From: Lates calcarifer | Taxonomy: Eukaryota; Chordata; Actinopteri; Centropomidae | Direction of reading: 5' to 3' | Assembly (NCBI RefSeq): GCF_001640805.2 | Contig: NC_066852.1 | Span: forward strand, 10,772,194-10,836,193 | DNA length: 64,000 nt | In this document: positions 29,143 through 42,512 of the stretch, piece after piece | Position numbering within the stretch: position 1 is the stretch's first letter | How the letters are laid out: each line of letters starts with the position of its first letter | Notes under the pieces: generated by a model | Told to the model about the DNA's origin: nothing | What the model saw: the letters and a program-made list of their open reading frames with translations, nothing else | The model's database searches: none | Position numbers and translations under genes: made by a program

Positions 29143-32100
29143 GACAGGCTGATTTTTTCATTCATTCTCCCTTCTCACCACTTGAAGCTTTATCTGGATG
29201 CACAAGGACTTCTTCTTGATAGCAGCCACCCCTGTGGTGAAGGTCTTTCTCATGCTAGTGGCCCGTCGCAAGGACAGCTGGGAAACACCCTCAAGGCCTG
29301 CTATGGAACCGGACAAAACAGTGGCTCCACCCGCTCGGCTCATGACCAGTGAGCTGATGATCTTCCTGCAAGAGATACAGTGCCTCAGCCTGAAGTTTCA
29401 TGATAATCCACTAAAGTAATGTTTTGTCCATGTCACCAAAGACAGACTCCTCCTGTACATGTGATGCTTACTTCTGGGAGTCCTGCAGAAGGCTCACAGC
29501 ATTGGTAGAGGCAGGATTCTGCTTGGCATAGTTGAGCCACCCACAGACATCATACTCCACCCAGTCTGTCCCATGACTGTGCCCCAGCAGGAAATGGTTA
29601 TCCTTTTCACTCTTCAAGAGGAAAGTGTGACCTGATGTAAATGTGAGAGGCACTGTTAGATTCCCTGGCTCATTGCACATACAAAGAGAGATGACAAAAA
29701 CATACAATCTGCATGAGAGATTTATCAAAGCTGTCTGATGATAACAGACAGCCTTTTCCTAACCTAGTTGTTCATGGATCCCATTAGCCTGTCCATGCAG
29801 TTTTCATAAGAAATGTTTAGATCCATGGTTCTGTATTCTCATAAATAATGCAATGGCTCATATCAAATATGATCGGGTAGACCATCAAAGAGATATGGGT
29901 GATAAACAAGAGAGAAAACCTCAAATCTGGCCTATAAAAAGAGTTTGAATGAGGATCTTTCAGCTGTTGCTTTGGAGGCCTAAGATGAAATTTTGCCCCC
30001 TATTCTTTCCTGAATTCTATTATGGGAATTTTTATAAGCTGTAACCTTGATGAGTGTTGTCAAGGTTGCCAACAGTGTACGCAGAAAGGATTTGTATGAC
30101 TCATCTACAGTATAATGCTGGTCAATCTTTTATATACAACCTGTTTGGAATGATATGAAGAGCCTATTCTCTGTTATACAATACAGTGTACTGTGACACA
30201 GGACGAGAGTCTTCAGTAGCGTACTGATGTAAATTTCAAATGTTAATATCATTAATATTAAAATGGTATGTATCTTATTTAGATTAAATATTCATATTAG
30301 GTCTTTCATTTGGAAGATAAATTTTTTTTTTATCAGTTTCTTTAAAGGTCATTAGGGAGAATGGTTGCCATAATTTGCGTTAGCTTTAAGTGTGAGTATA
30401 TGTGCGCCTGACTGTGTGTGTTTGTCCTCTCCTTGCCTTTACTCTCGCCCTCTGCAGGTCCATAGTAGCTAAAGAGACGTCCCAACAGCGTTTCCTCTGA
30501 TCCCCCAGGCTGCAGTGCCTCCTCTTCCATTAGCCACAACAGGCCCCGTGCCTCATCTGTTCGAACTGTACGGACCTGCCAAATAAACATGTACACATAC
30601 ATAAGACACACGCGCACAAAGGTTGTAGGTGCTTAGCACAGTCATATTGTGAACAGACAATGCTCTGTTTTACCTTCAGTCCTTAAGGAACAATAGTACA
30701 TCAGTAGAAATTACTTTTACTTTTTAACCAAACACTGCCCTGTACCATTAGCTTACTTTCCATTTGACCTATTTGACCCTCTTTACTTAGAAGTCTCCCG
30801 CTAAAACAATTACTAATAGACCCCCATACACAACAAACACCTATTATAACAGAGTACACAAAGTAACAAACCACCTTGCTACAAGGACATTTAGCTTGTG
30901 TTAGCTATTTAATGAGAACCAATGAATCAAAAGTTATTTCAGCCTTTATTATTTATCCACCTCCTGGGTACAGGAAAAATAACAAGATAATACTACTTAT
31001 GAAAGGTTCTGAAAATGATCCTTCAAAAACTTGGTGCTGGTCTCTATAGTCAGTGTCACATTAAATATTAGCTGCTTTCTTAAATGTCAGTAAAAGTAGT
31101 TTGCTGATTTCCATTCCCAGTATGAGCCAGTTGTGACAGGCCTAATATTAATATTAGCATTGGAAATTAAAGTTTCAAAAGCATTTGTGGTCTCTGTGCC
31201 CTTCAGCAGTTGTTGCTATAATAGCATCATCAATTTAGCATTTCCTTATAATCTAAATGGAAATTTTAAAAAAAGAGTTCATGAATATGAGGAGTAGCGG
31301 GGGAGAAGGGATTAAAAAGTAATACAATTAGTATTTCAATTAGTGTGAACACAGAAAAGAAAATAAAACCCACTCCAGCACTGATGATCATGGAATAAGT
31401 ACATGGGAAAGGGTTTTGTCGCCTTCTTTTATGATATCAACCACATAAATGTGACTTTTGTGGGGCTGTGCAGCACAGATATTAGAACCCATACCATATG
31501 TTTAAACTGTTACCATACGCAAGCCCCAAAATAATGAACCCAAAATAAAAAGGTTACTGTTCTTCAACTCTTTTCATCACAGTCATGAGCCTGGATTTCT
31601 TTGAAAGGCAACTCTTTAAATTTTAAAATCAAAAAGTCAGAATAAGTTTAAGAGACACTGAACCAAAGTTACAGAGGCACAAACAAACATGACAGAAATG
31701 AGAAGTTTTTTGACTTGCCTTCTGTTTTTTGGCATAAAAAGGGAAAATAAGGCCTGTAGTAGAACCTTTTGTGTAAGAAAACACTTCAAAACTTCTAAAC
31801 TGCTTTGCACAGATAAAATCCGGAGACTTAGAGCTTTCAAATAATATAAAATTTGTAAGGGTTGGATGAAGACTCAGTCCAGCACAGACCAAAAATCACC
31901 TTAAGTAGCCCTACCAATGCCAAAGCATCCCACAGATGGGATGGTCTACTTTTAAAAGGTACATTTATGTCTACAGGATTAAACAACATATTTATCTACA
32001 AACCGTACATACCAGAGTCAAAGGCTTGAGTGGTACACTTTTTGGCTGAAGACATTTTGAATAACCCACTATTGTTTTGTGGATTATGACAAGCCCCAGA

Positions 32101-35100
32101 GAAAACAATCTCTACATTAAGGTAGCCAGCTTGGTTAACATGGCAAATGCCTGAATTCATCCTGGGAACCCTGGCTTGGGAACCGAACCCACAAAACCAA
32201 AAACTGTTTTAGCAGCTGTCTGGAAGTTACACCGGAGACATCCTTATCAGCAATGCACACTACACTGGCTGCAAATACAACACAGAGTATCAGTTTGGAG
32301 GAGACATATGACGACTATGAGGCTTGAAATGAATTGAGCATTAAGGCTGTTTGTGATAACGGACATCTGTGCTACAACAGGAAAAAAATATCTTAGAGTG
32401 GAAAAAAAAAATCTTTGATCAAATGTTTTTTTCATTCTAAGCAGCAGATCTTTAAAGTTGACTTAAGAAATGACTTTAAGGAATAAGTGTTTTTTTTTCC
32501 TTTGGTTTTTAGATTGATGTACTACAGTTCAGTGCTTCTGATGACATTCCCATTAGAGTAGGAACCCTTTAAAAAGTAAAGCACTCCAACCAAACACACT
32601 GGAATTATACCAAAGTGATCTATGACTCTCTAAACTCTGCCATTTCTGTTTCCATGGTGCAGATCACAGGCTGCAAAGGCCAAACATTGATTTTCTTTCT
32701 TGAAGTCAATTCTATAACCTTTCTTTTCCTGCTGCTACCCTCCCTTTCTACCCTCTGCCAAACAACACCATTCAATATTTTAAAACTCACATAAACAAAA
32801 CATCTGATGCTTAAAAATGATATTCAGTGTTGCAAAAAAGGGTGCCCAGAGATTATCGTGTGAAAATAGAGCATGAAAGGCATGTGAGTCCCTTTGGTGC
32901 TCTGAGAAGCATTCAGAAGCAAGTTATTAATCCAATACCAGATTTATACATGGAAATATCAAGAAAAACAAGTGACTATGCAAGTGGGAATACAGTGTTA
33001 AGTTAAAACAGGAATAAAGACAACAGACACAATAAAGTGTTGAACTTACCAGTGCTTGGCTTGAGGCTTGGTCTACCACTGCCACAGAAAGAGAAGGGCT
33101 GGGATCTGTGTCATCCAAAGCGAGCTCTATGTTCTCCTGGAGAAGAAAGACAAGCAAAATGACAGGGTTTTTTTTTTTTTTCAAGGGGAGATGTAAATAG
33201 TGTTTTTGGAGAGTGAAAATAAAAGAAACTGGGGGTTAGGGTAAGGATTTCAGCATGCAAGGCAGTTTGAAGCCCAGTGTTAGATTCTTTTTATGGCCAT
33301 GGTCAAATATGTTTAATCAAGAAGGGTCTGATAATTGTTAAATGGTAATGTAGATGATGAGGAATAAAACCGTTCTTCTTCATGTGAATTTAAATGGGAC
33401 ATTTACATATGTAACCATGGTTCTCTGAGTGAAGAGTCTACTGTCCCTTTTCAGACACAAGACCTCTTAGAAGAATCTATGAAACAACAGTTTGTCCACA
33501 AGAACCCAGCTCCTGCTCCAGTGCCCCCAAAAGAATCCATGATCTTGAGCTAGTAGATTGCTACAGATTACCCAAGAACTGTGGAGTTTGAGGAACTGAA
33601 CATTGTTTAATGGTTCAACACAGCTCTGATCCCATGTTGTCATGAGCCCTCTGAGACTCCTCCATGTGACCCTAGCGCACATGAATGTTAATTTCAACAA
33701 GGAGTGCCAGGTATAGCTGTGACTAATTGATTAATAGATTAGTACATCAAGAGAAAATTAATTGATAACTATTTTGATAATGGATTATTCCTGTCAATCA
33801 TTTTTAAGCAAAATGCCAAAGATTTGCAGTTTCAAAATTTCAGGATTTATTTCATATCCATGCACCCAATGAAGTTGTGGACAAAAATAATGCTGCAATT
33901 ATTTCTGGGAAGATTTATGGATCTTTCTTAAATGTAAGAAAACCAAAAGCATCAACAAATCTATTATAATAACAAGAGCATTTGGCATTTACAAAGACTG
34001 TTTTTCCTACAGGTGAACTGAAAAGCTAAAAGATTTCATTACTGTTGCAGATGAACACTGCATAACATTTCTGGAATAAAGTGGAAATAAATGTACTAAA
34101 TTGCCTTCACCAGAGAAAAACATGCATACAGCAGCTCACAGTGACAAAGTGCAGGCTGCACCAGAAATGTGAGAAAATGTTGGCTGTGCTAATAGTGTGG
34201 CCGTGACAGATGCCAGTGTTCGAGCTGCCTGTGTATGAGAAGTAGCCCTAAATGATTTTTGTTCTCTGCTGGAGAGATTCAATGTGCAGAAGAAACTCAA
34301 AAACTATCCACACAGCCACAGAGCGCAACAGCATTTAATCTGAAAATATAAAGTATACGCCTGCTGTGTATATCAAAGTTTAACCTGCCTGTCACTGCCA
34401 TTGTTGATACTGTGTGCTGATTCAAATGAGTTTGACCCAGTTTTCAATGACAGTTTCGCAGTCTCTTATATTTTCAAGATGCACTGAAAAGAGAGAATTA
34501 CACTACACAGATTTATGCAATACTTCATTTCGCTCAAAATCCCTTTCTCCCAGGCACAGGATGTGGGTGGGAATGTGGGTGGGAAATCCCAGGATCGTTC
34601 TTCACAGTATCAAAAGTAATATGATCAGGATTTCTGTTTAACTTTAGTGTGCTATCAATCAAGTTTTGAATAGCAAGAATACTTCTAAGATTAGAGTTGG
34701 AACAGCAGTAATGGATGGATATATTTATGTAAAAAAAACTCTTTTATATCTATCCTTAAATATGTTAAATTCTCAGGCTGACTGTGCCCAGTTATTGTGA
34801 TCCAGTGCTGCTCAACAGAAAGGAGGAAAGAAGAAGAATAGTTTCTTCATCATTGGGCAACATCACTGCTGTGCATGTGGGCGTGTCTCCCAACGGCAGT
34901 TGTGAGTGACTTTACTTTGATCTGAGCAGAGAAGGTGAGGGCTGGCATCGCTAATGAGAAGGTCTGACACATGAACTACTTTGGCTTGTCACAGCCTGTG
35001 ACAGGTGGGAGGGATAGTGTATCTGATGTGTGAACACATACACTATTGGAGTTGATGTATTGGTGGGAAAGCAGCAGACAAAGGGAGGGAGAGAGAAAGA

Positions 35101-38100
35101 GGTAGGAGGAAGAAAAAGACAACGAGAACGAGGCTACATGTATGTGCGGTGCATAAAACTTCACACATCCTCACCTCTTTGTATCTCTCCAACTCCTGAA
35201 CAAAGGTACGCTGGTAGAAGAGGGTTTGCAGACGTTCTTGAGTGTAGTTGTGGCAGAGGTCCTCAAAGGTTGCGCCGCATTCGCGCTTTGCCAGCCTGGG
35301 GTTTTGAAAGCCTGGTGTGTCCACAATGAGCAGAGAGCACAGGGAGTTCTGGCTGGATTTCAAGGCCCTGAAGCACACAGGACAAATATTAGCTGTTGAT
35401 ACTTGAGACAATGCTCTATTGATTACATTCACTGCATATAACCCCTAGCTCTAACCTTAGCTCTCTCCACTGCATCCCTTACTTTGACCTTCACTAAATA
35501 TAAACATAATTCTATCCTAAAACCTTAAAATAGCCTCTTGTACTCCTAAATTGCCCCATTAAACCCATTACAAACCAATATTTAACCCTCCATAAATTAC
35601 AATAATGTAAATTTCATTATATAATACTATTCAAGATGTCAAGATTTAGAAAGTAAATATGCATTAAATGATGCACAAGGCATCTGCACATGTCTATTAT
35701 ATAACATTTCAGCCAAAACCATGACATATTTAATTTGATACAGCTTCAGTGGATCAGCAGTACTAACCGGTTTATTAAAGAAATGAGGATAGTGAAGAGT
35801 TCAGAGTAAAGCCCGGATGCCATGGCCTCCAAACACTCCATGGCTGTAGCCTTGGATCCTAGTATGTGAAGCAGGCAGATACAGAAGAAATGAGAAATAG
35901 CCAGCACACAACAATTTCCATCAACAAATAACGAGGACCAGACAAATCAGAAGAAGACATTCTATTTTTCCAGCTATAAAAACTAGACTAAAAAAATGGT
36001 CACTAAATTTCCTTCTAAAGGGATGTACAACATTTGAACATATTATGCCCAAAGGCATTAAGTATTCAAACTGGGTAGGAAATTGTCTTTGTAAAGCAGT
36101 GTCATTTAGGGACTCAGGTGTTTCCGAATTGGTCAGATCAAACAGCGCATACTCTTGTCTGTGCCTCGCGGCGACGGCCACCTGTTAAGCTCTCCTAATT
36201 CATTCCACTATCACACAAAATAGTGAGTTTATGGTGCTTGGGGGATATTTTCACGTGTGCACACACACATCTATCACTACGTTCATGTGTGAGGGGAGAT
36301 GCAGGAAGGGCGAAACAGAGGTCAAATCTGTCCATCCCTGCTGTGATTGAGTTTAACTGTATCCTCCTGCCCTTCAAAGTATGTTGCAGTAGTGATGGCC
36401 GTCAGACCTGCACATGTGAAAAATCAATGTGAGGCAATTATGATTTCAAGGACAATGAATGAAGAGTGGATCCAAAATTGCTTGTCCCTACATAGTGTGT
36501 GTACTTATCTGTCAATAGCCATTGTAAAGCTGTGGTATTCATTACTAAGATAAGCTTTACTTTCTCCAGAGCATGCAATTTCCCTCAGGTGATGAGCAGA
36601 AGAGAATGTGTGTGTGTGGAAACAGAGTGAAAGTGACAAAAGAGAAAGAGAGGGGGGGTGGGGGGTGCGGGGGGGGAGGCAGTGAGGAATGAAGAAGAAA
36701 GAGTCTGTTGGTAAATGTGGTCTATGGAGTACCTGCATCTGCTGTGCCATTTTCGTCAGAAGCCTGGCGAATGGTGCTAGTTCTGGGCAGGGTGCCCTTG
36801 GCCTGGTGCTTGAAGATGGAGGAGGAGAGCTCCTCCAGGGTGCAGCCCAGCAGGTAGGCCGCCTTCTGGGCCCACTCATGACGTGCAAATTGTTTCCTGC
36901 CAGCTGAGACACGTGCATGAAAACGTCCATTAGACCTTCTGCCAACTACCCCAGGCACATGGCTAGCCTCGTAGCTTTGTGACAATCCTGTCTCTGACAG
37001 GGTGGGATTATGTCTCTGGTCAAGCTGACACTGACACAGCTGGTGAGAACATGCACTAAAAGGACGCTCAAAGTGTTGATGGCTTGAATACATTTAGCTA
37101 GTGTTGGGGAAAAAAAAACATAGCCGCTAGCTTCTAGAAGTAAAAGCTTCTATTGCTTAATGCCAACAAAATGTCTATGAAATTGAAGTAATAATTGCTC
37201 CTTTTATCATCTTGAAAATGAAAGCAAAACTTATCATTAGGGGGACACAATTCATTTATTTACATCACGACCTCTGTTGGGAAAGACAAGTTTCTCTTTA
37301 ATCTGCTGGCTGAGTGATGGAAACATGCAGATATGAGCACAAACTTCCATTTTAATCCACCATGAAGTGGTATCTTCTAAGACTTAAGAAAGAACCGAGG
37401 GGATTTCTCACAGAGAGTAGTGGGCTCTATCTATTTCATCAGCGCTGCAGAAGCCAGCAGCAGGATGGTTGTAGAGACAAGCTAAGATATTTAAATATTT
37501 AGTTTGATAGATATTCACCACCACAGTTATTTAAGTTCTGGTAAAACATCAAAAGAGGAAATTGGATTTGCCAATATAACTGAATATTACTGAATCAAAC
37601 ATTAAGGAGTGTATGACTCCTACAGATAAAAACTATATATGTACAACATCTGCACTTTTAAAACAACCAGACTCAGTGTGGTAAAACTTCTTTTCTATCC
37701 ATAATTATCAGACCTAAGTGTTGACAGTACAGTAAACAGAGAAAAGCAAGTTCATTTCAGGTGGTCCCTTTAATTAGTTCTGGTGGATTAGAGATCATTG
37801 CTGCCCTCTAGTGTTACACTATGAAGCTGCAATGCCAATGAACATCTATACAGCTCTTTATATTGTATGTGGTAGCCAAAACACAAACTAAACCTTGGCA
37901 GCAGAGGCATTTTTCAAAAGGTATAGAAGATTTTCATGAATTATTACTTCTTCAGACTTCAGACAGTCTATGTGTCGACAACTGATCATAACTTCTATCA
38001 CATCATGTATTGTTTTTTTTCATGAGAACCACTTTCTTTATTTAATGGGAGGACAGGTCCATAAGTCACCCAGAAATTTTCAGATCAGAACACAGTTGTT

Positions 38101-41100
38101 TAGTGTCTGTATTCCCAACAGCAGATGCCACGGAGGACAATCTTCATCGCTGAAATTTTTAAAACTGTTCCTGGATGGTGTTGTACTGCCATCAAAAAGA
38201 TTGGCAGCCAGCTGGAGGGGTTTGTTGAAAATAATTTGGCAAGCAGTTCTTGCATAAGTGACTGGCAATTGTGGTGCAGACAGAGAGTGAAAAGTGAAAA
38301 AACATATCAAGAACAAAAAAATATACAGACCCTCTCACAGCTACTATACAGTCCTTGTGAATTTTATGTTATATGTTATTCTGGATGTATTTGGCTTTCA
38401 AATCAGAGAAAGTCAGAGAGTATCCTTAGTTTGACTTTGCTAAACTTGCAAATCCCTTTTTCACTAAAGAGAGTTAAAATGAATAGTACACAGAGAATTC
38501 AAAACTTCTAAAGCACATGGAAGAAGTAATTTTAGATGTAAATAAATAAAGACTTTTAAATCCCTATTTGGACAGGCATTTATTTGAAAAAAACATGAAT
38601 AATTGAATAATAATAATAAAAAAAATGACAGCTTCAGCCTTTTTTAAATGGAAGATATCTAATTTTAAAATGAAAGTCAAATGCTGTGAGATCTATTACT
38701 TTAGAGCTAAAAAAAAAAAAAAAAAAAAACAATCAAACTCTCTTACGATGTGTTTCATCATCATAGACATAGCTTCAAAGACGGGAACAAATCCTTGTGT
38801 TTAAGAGGACTACTGTTCCCTTAAGTCCTCTGATGCATTCTTATGACAAGATAAAACTTTTGTCAGACCTTAAGGCCAGAATGAGACTAATATTTTTTTT
38901 CTGTCCTTGAGCTGCAACAGTGTTTCTTAACAATGACTCAGCTACTTTACCAGTGGTTTCAGGCACAGTAACACAAACAGTGCTTTGTTTATTTAATATG
39001 ATCATTTAGTAAGGATTAATGAGATCGAAGAACCCAAACTATGAAGACCAGGAGTTTTCAGTTGGAAGTCCTATCAGTTCTAAAGTAGAAACTGATCTCT
39101 AATGACCAGGAAAATATCCTGGATACTGAATAGTCATCCAAAATTCTTCCTAAATATTTTATTTTAAGCTGTAGATCAGTGTGGTGGAGCAATCCAACAA
39201 CCTGTGCACTGGCTCTTTTAAGTGAAAATGCATTATTCAGTTATCTGAATTACAGCTGTCTTGCATCACACAGAGGACGCAACCTCAGTGACATAATACA
39301 GGCTTTATATTTGTGATATTACAAAAAGTGTTATTAAAATGATTTCCGCTAATGAGGGTAATTTTTGGCCAATTTAGCAATTTCATCATGCACTGCAGTA
39401 TGTGTGACTGGTCTGTGTTCTGTCATGAATAACATCAGCCAAAGAATTAAGTGATGCAGGTATAAAATAGTGCGCTATGTGGTGGGCTCAGCAGTCTTAC
39501 CCTTCGTAGCTCCTGCAGCTCCAAGATGGTAAATGGCCCCAAGGACAAGCCAGAAGGCCCTCTGCTCATCACTGCTGATCCCCAGAACCTTCATGGCTGC
39601 TTGCAGCTTGGAAAACTGCTGGGAGGCCCGCTGCTTATCCTCCGTCTGACAGATAACACATATATTCAAATTAAATTCCCTTTTGAACTATTAATAATAA
39701 GATGTCTTAAAGTAATGCATAAGCACATTTTTGGGAGGTTGACTGACCCTTTAAATTCTAAGTTAAAATGGGATTTATCTCAATTGGTGGGTTTATCTCA
39801 TGGGCTGTTAATTTAGAGATAAGAAATATCAATAATTTGAGTATTAGTTTTGGAAAGCTTTTTGTACAGGGATTTTTGGCTACAGAGAATGTGCTACTAG
39901 ACAGGCAACCTACATTTATATAAAAGTAATGTTAAATATTCAGCTTTATAACTGGTAAAAGTTTGTTGTTGTTGTTGTTTTATTTCTGGTCAATGGCCAA
40001 TCTCTCATTAACAAGAAGCATTTACCTTTGTCTGAGGCATGATTCCAAATGCACTGTTTTCAGCAAAGTGGTTGAGGTGCAGCTCAGTTCTGATGAAATA
40101 AGAACAACAAAGCATCAGCATCTGTAATGTTTTCCTACATCATTAGAATAAGATAAGAAATTGGTCACATTCTCCAAAAGCATTAATATATCATTGCAAC
40201 ATATCAGCATATTAGTCCAGTGGAGAACTGTAGTGTGTAGTTGTGTATTTAATTAGCATAGCAGTATTAATCCGGACCTAAGAGAACTGTCCACTCCAGC
40301 CATCAGATAGTAAAAGACATTAAAAGTGGACTCTCCCTCTGGTCTTCTAGTCACCCTCATCTTCTCCAGGAGCATAGTCTGCAAGGGCATTAGCACAACA
40401 GGACATTTGCATGATAGAAAATGACATTATTACAGGCAGTGCAAGAAAGTAGAATAATGAAGCCTGCCTCCTGGTTAAAATCTAGTTTATGATCATAGCA
40501 GGTGTGCCAATGAATTAAATAAATAAATAAATATGTGTTTATTTGTACCTGGATAGAGGCTGATGTCACCAGGCCTGCCTGGTCAAAATCCAAGGAAACA
40601 ATATGGGAGAAGCGACTAGCATTCCCATTCATACAGGTAGACGCATTTCCAAATGCCTCCAACGCTGTGTAGACCGCCTGCCATTTCTCTGCTACAGATA
40701 ACAAAGACAAAAACAGTCATTTATAGCAACCTGCACAAAATTTTAATCATTCTTATTGTGAATTTGGATCCCTTCCAACCTACTGGAGAAGGTTTTGTTG
40801 GTGCTGCCAGCAATAGTAACGAGATATTGGATGATGTGTTGACAGTTGGTGGTCTTGCCACTACCACTCTTGCCCAGCAAGACAATGGACTGATCTTGGC
40901 GAGTTGTCAAGAGGTTTCTGTATGCAGCCTGGGCCATGCTGTAAATGTGAGGGGCGGTATCTTCCCTCCTGCAGCCTTTAAACATTTGCATCACCTGAAG
41001 AGAGGACAAGTAGACAGTGAAGAAGAAGAGGAGGAAAGAAGGGGACAAAATAATGGTGTGGTTGGTTACACATATCAATTCCTATCTTTTTCAGTTTATT

Positions 41101-42474
41101 TTGTTCTGATTACACTCATATTCTGCTGTCCCGAAAGAGATGTGTCATTATATGCACAGGCTGTAGCCTACCTTCTCAGAGTACATTGAGGGGGCACTAA
41201 TGGGGTTAATGACCACCATGTTCGGCCCAGCGTGGGTGTGCACCAGGTTACCGCCGTAGCGCTGCCGCAGGGAGTGCATCACGCTCGACTCATTTAAATA
41301 CTGCAGAGAGGCCAGGTCTTCCACTCGGTCAAACAACGGAGGGTTTGCCTAGGGTTCAAAGTCAGATGCTGCTCACAAACTCACCCAGTGCCATTCCTTA
41401 TTAAAGAGGTTCAGAGTTGATTTGATGATTAAATACCTTTTCTACATCGTCTTCATCCACATCCAATAAAGATCCATCACTCTCCAGGCGGATTTTCACC
41501 TTCCCCTCTGGCAGGCTGCCTGCCTCCGTCTTCAGGAGAGTTGCTGCATCACCACAAAAGCGTGGAGTTAATTTATCATGACATATGATCTCACCCCGAG
41601 TGCAAAAGCTTCATCTTATCTTACATGTCTGATAACGTCAGGCAGTTGTATCTGCTTTAATAATGTCAGAGCTTTATTAAAACTAAACAAGCATTCAATG
41701 CTGAAAACACAGTCTAATCACACACAGCCTGAGGTAAAATAGGAGTTTATTCAGGTGCCCTGTTTTAACATCAAAATTTCAAAAGCATTTTCTATGCTTC
41801 AAACACCCACTTCTGTAGTTTTGCAAGAGACTTAGTTGAGAATTCACTTTAAACACTTTAAAACAGAGGGTACAAAAGAAGTTTTTACTAACCCAAGGAA
41901 AATCCATCCTTGTGGACAAGCCATACTTTTTCCGTGTTGTACCAGGCTTTCTCTGCTGTTATCTGTTCCTCAGTTTTTCCCTGTTAGAACAGATACAACT
42001 GTATGACCAACTATGGAACTTAACACATTAAAAAAGTAGAACTGTTTAATTAACTATTAAATCAGAAAATTGTATCGACAAGCACTGAAAGTACAGGTCA
42101 CATTCACATGAGACACGTAAGGGGAACTTAATTCATTCAGTGGAGGGTTTCTTCAGTGTGAAAACATATATGATTTCGTGAAAGCTTGTTAATTTTTTTT
42201 ATATTTTTTATATTTCACCTCCAGCATTTATGTCCGAGAACTACAGTTCCCACGCCTCCTCTTTTAATGCACCTTTCAGAGCTCACAGAGTGCTGACTGA
42301 ACTCATTGAGGGTGCATTAATGTGTTTGCTAAAAAGGTGTCACAGATGTCAGAGAGAGGGGGGTGTTTCATCACAACCGAGTACATCAAATGTACAAAAA
42401 TACAAGCACAACACACACACAAAAATGCACAAATATGTTTTGAGGGTTGCACAGAAATATGATAAACTACTATT

Positions 42475-42512
<38 letters not shown>

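Noticed and set aside
40653..41189. 178-codon plus-strand reading frame
   Set aside because: Antisense of myo18a exon 10 (P-loop) and its introns; peptide has no domain and crosses true splice sites.
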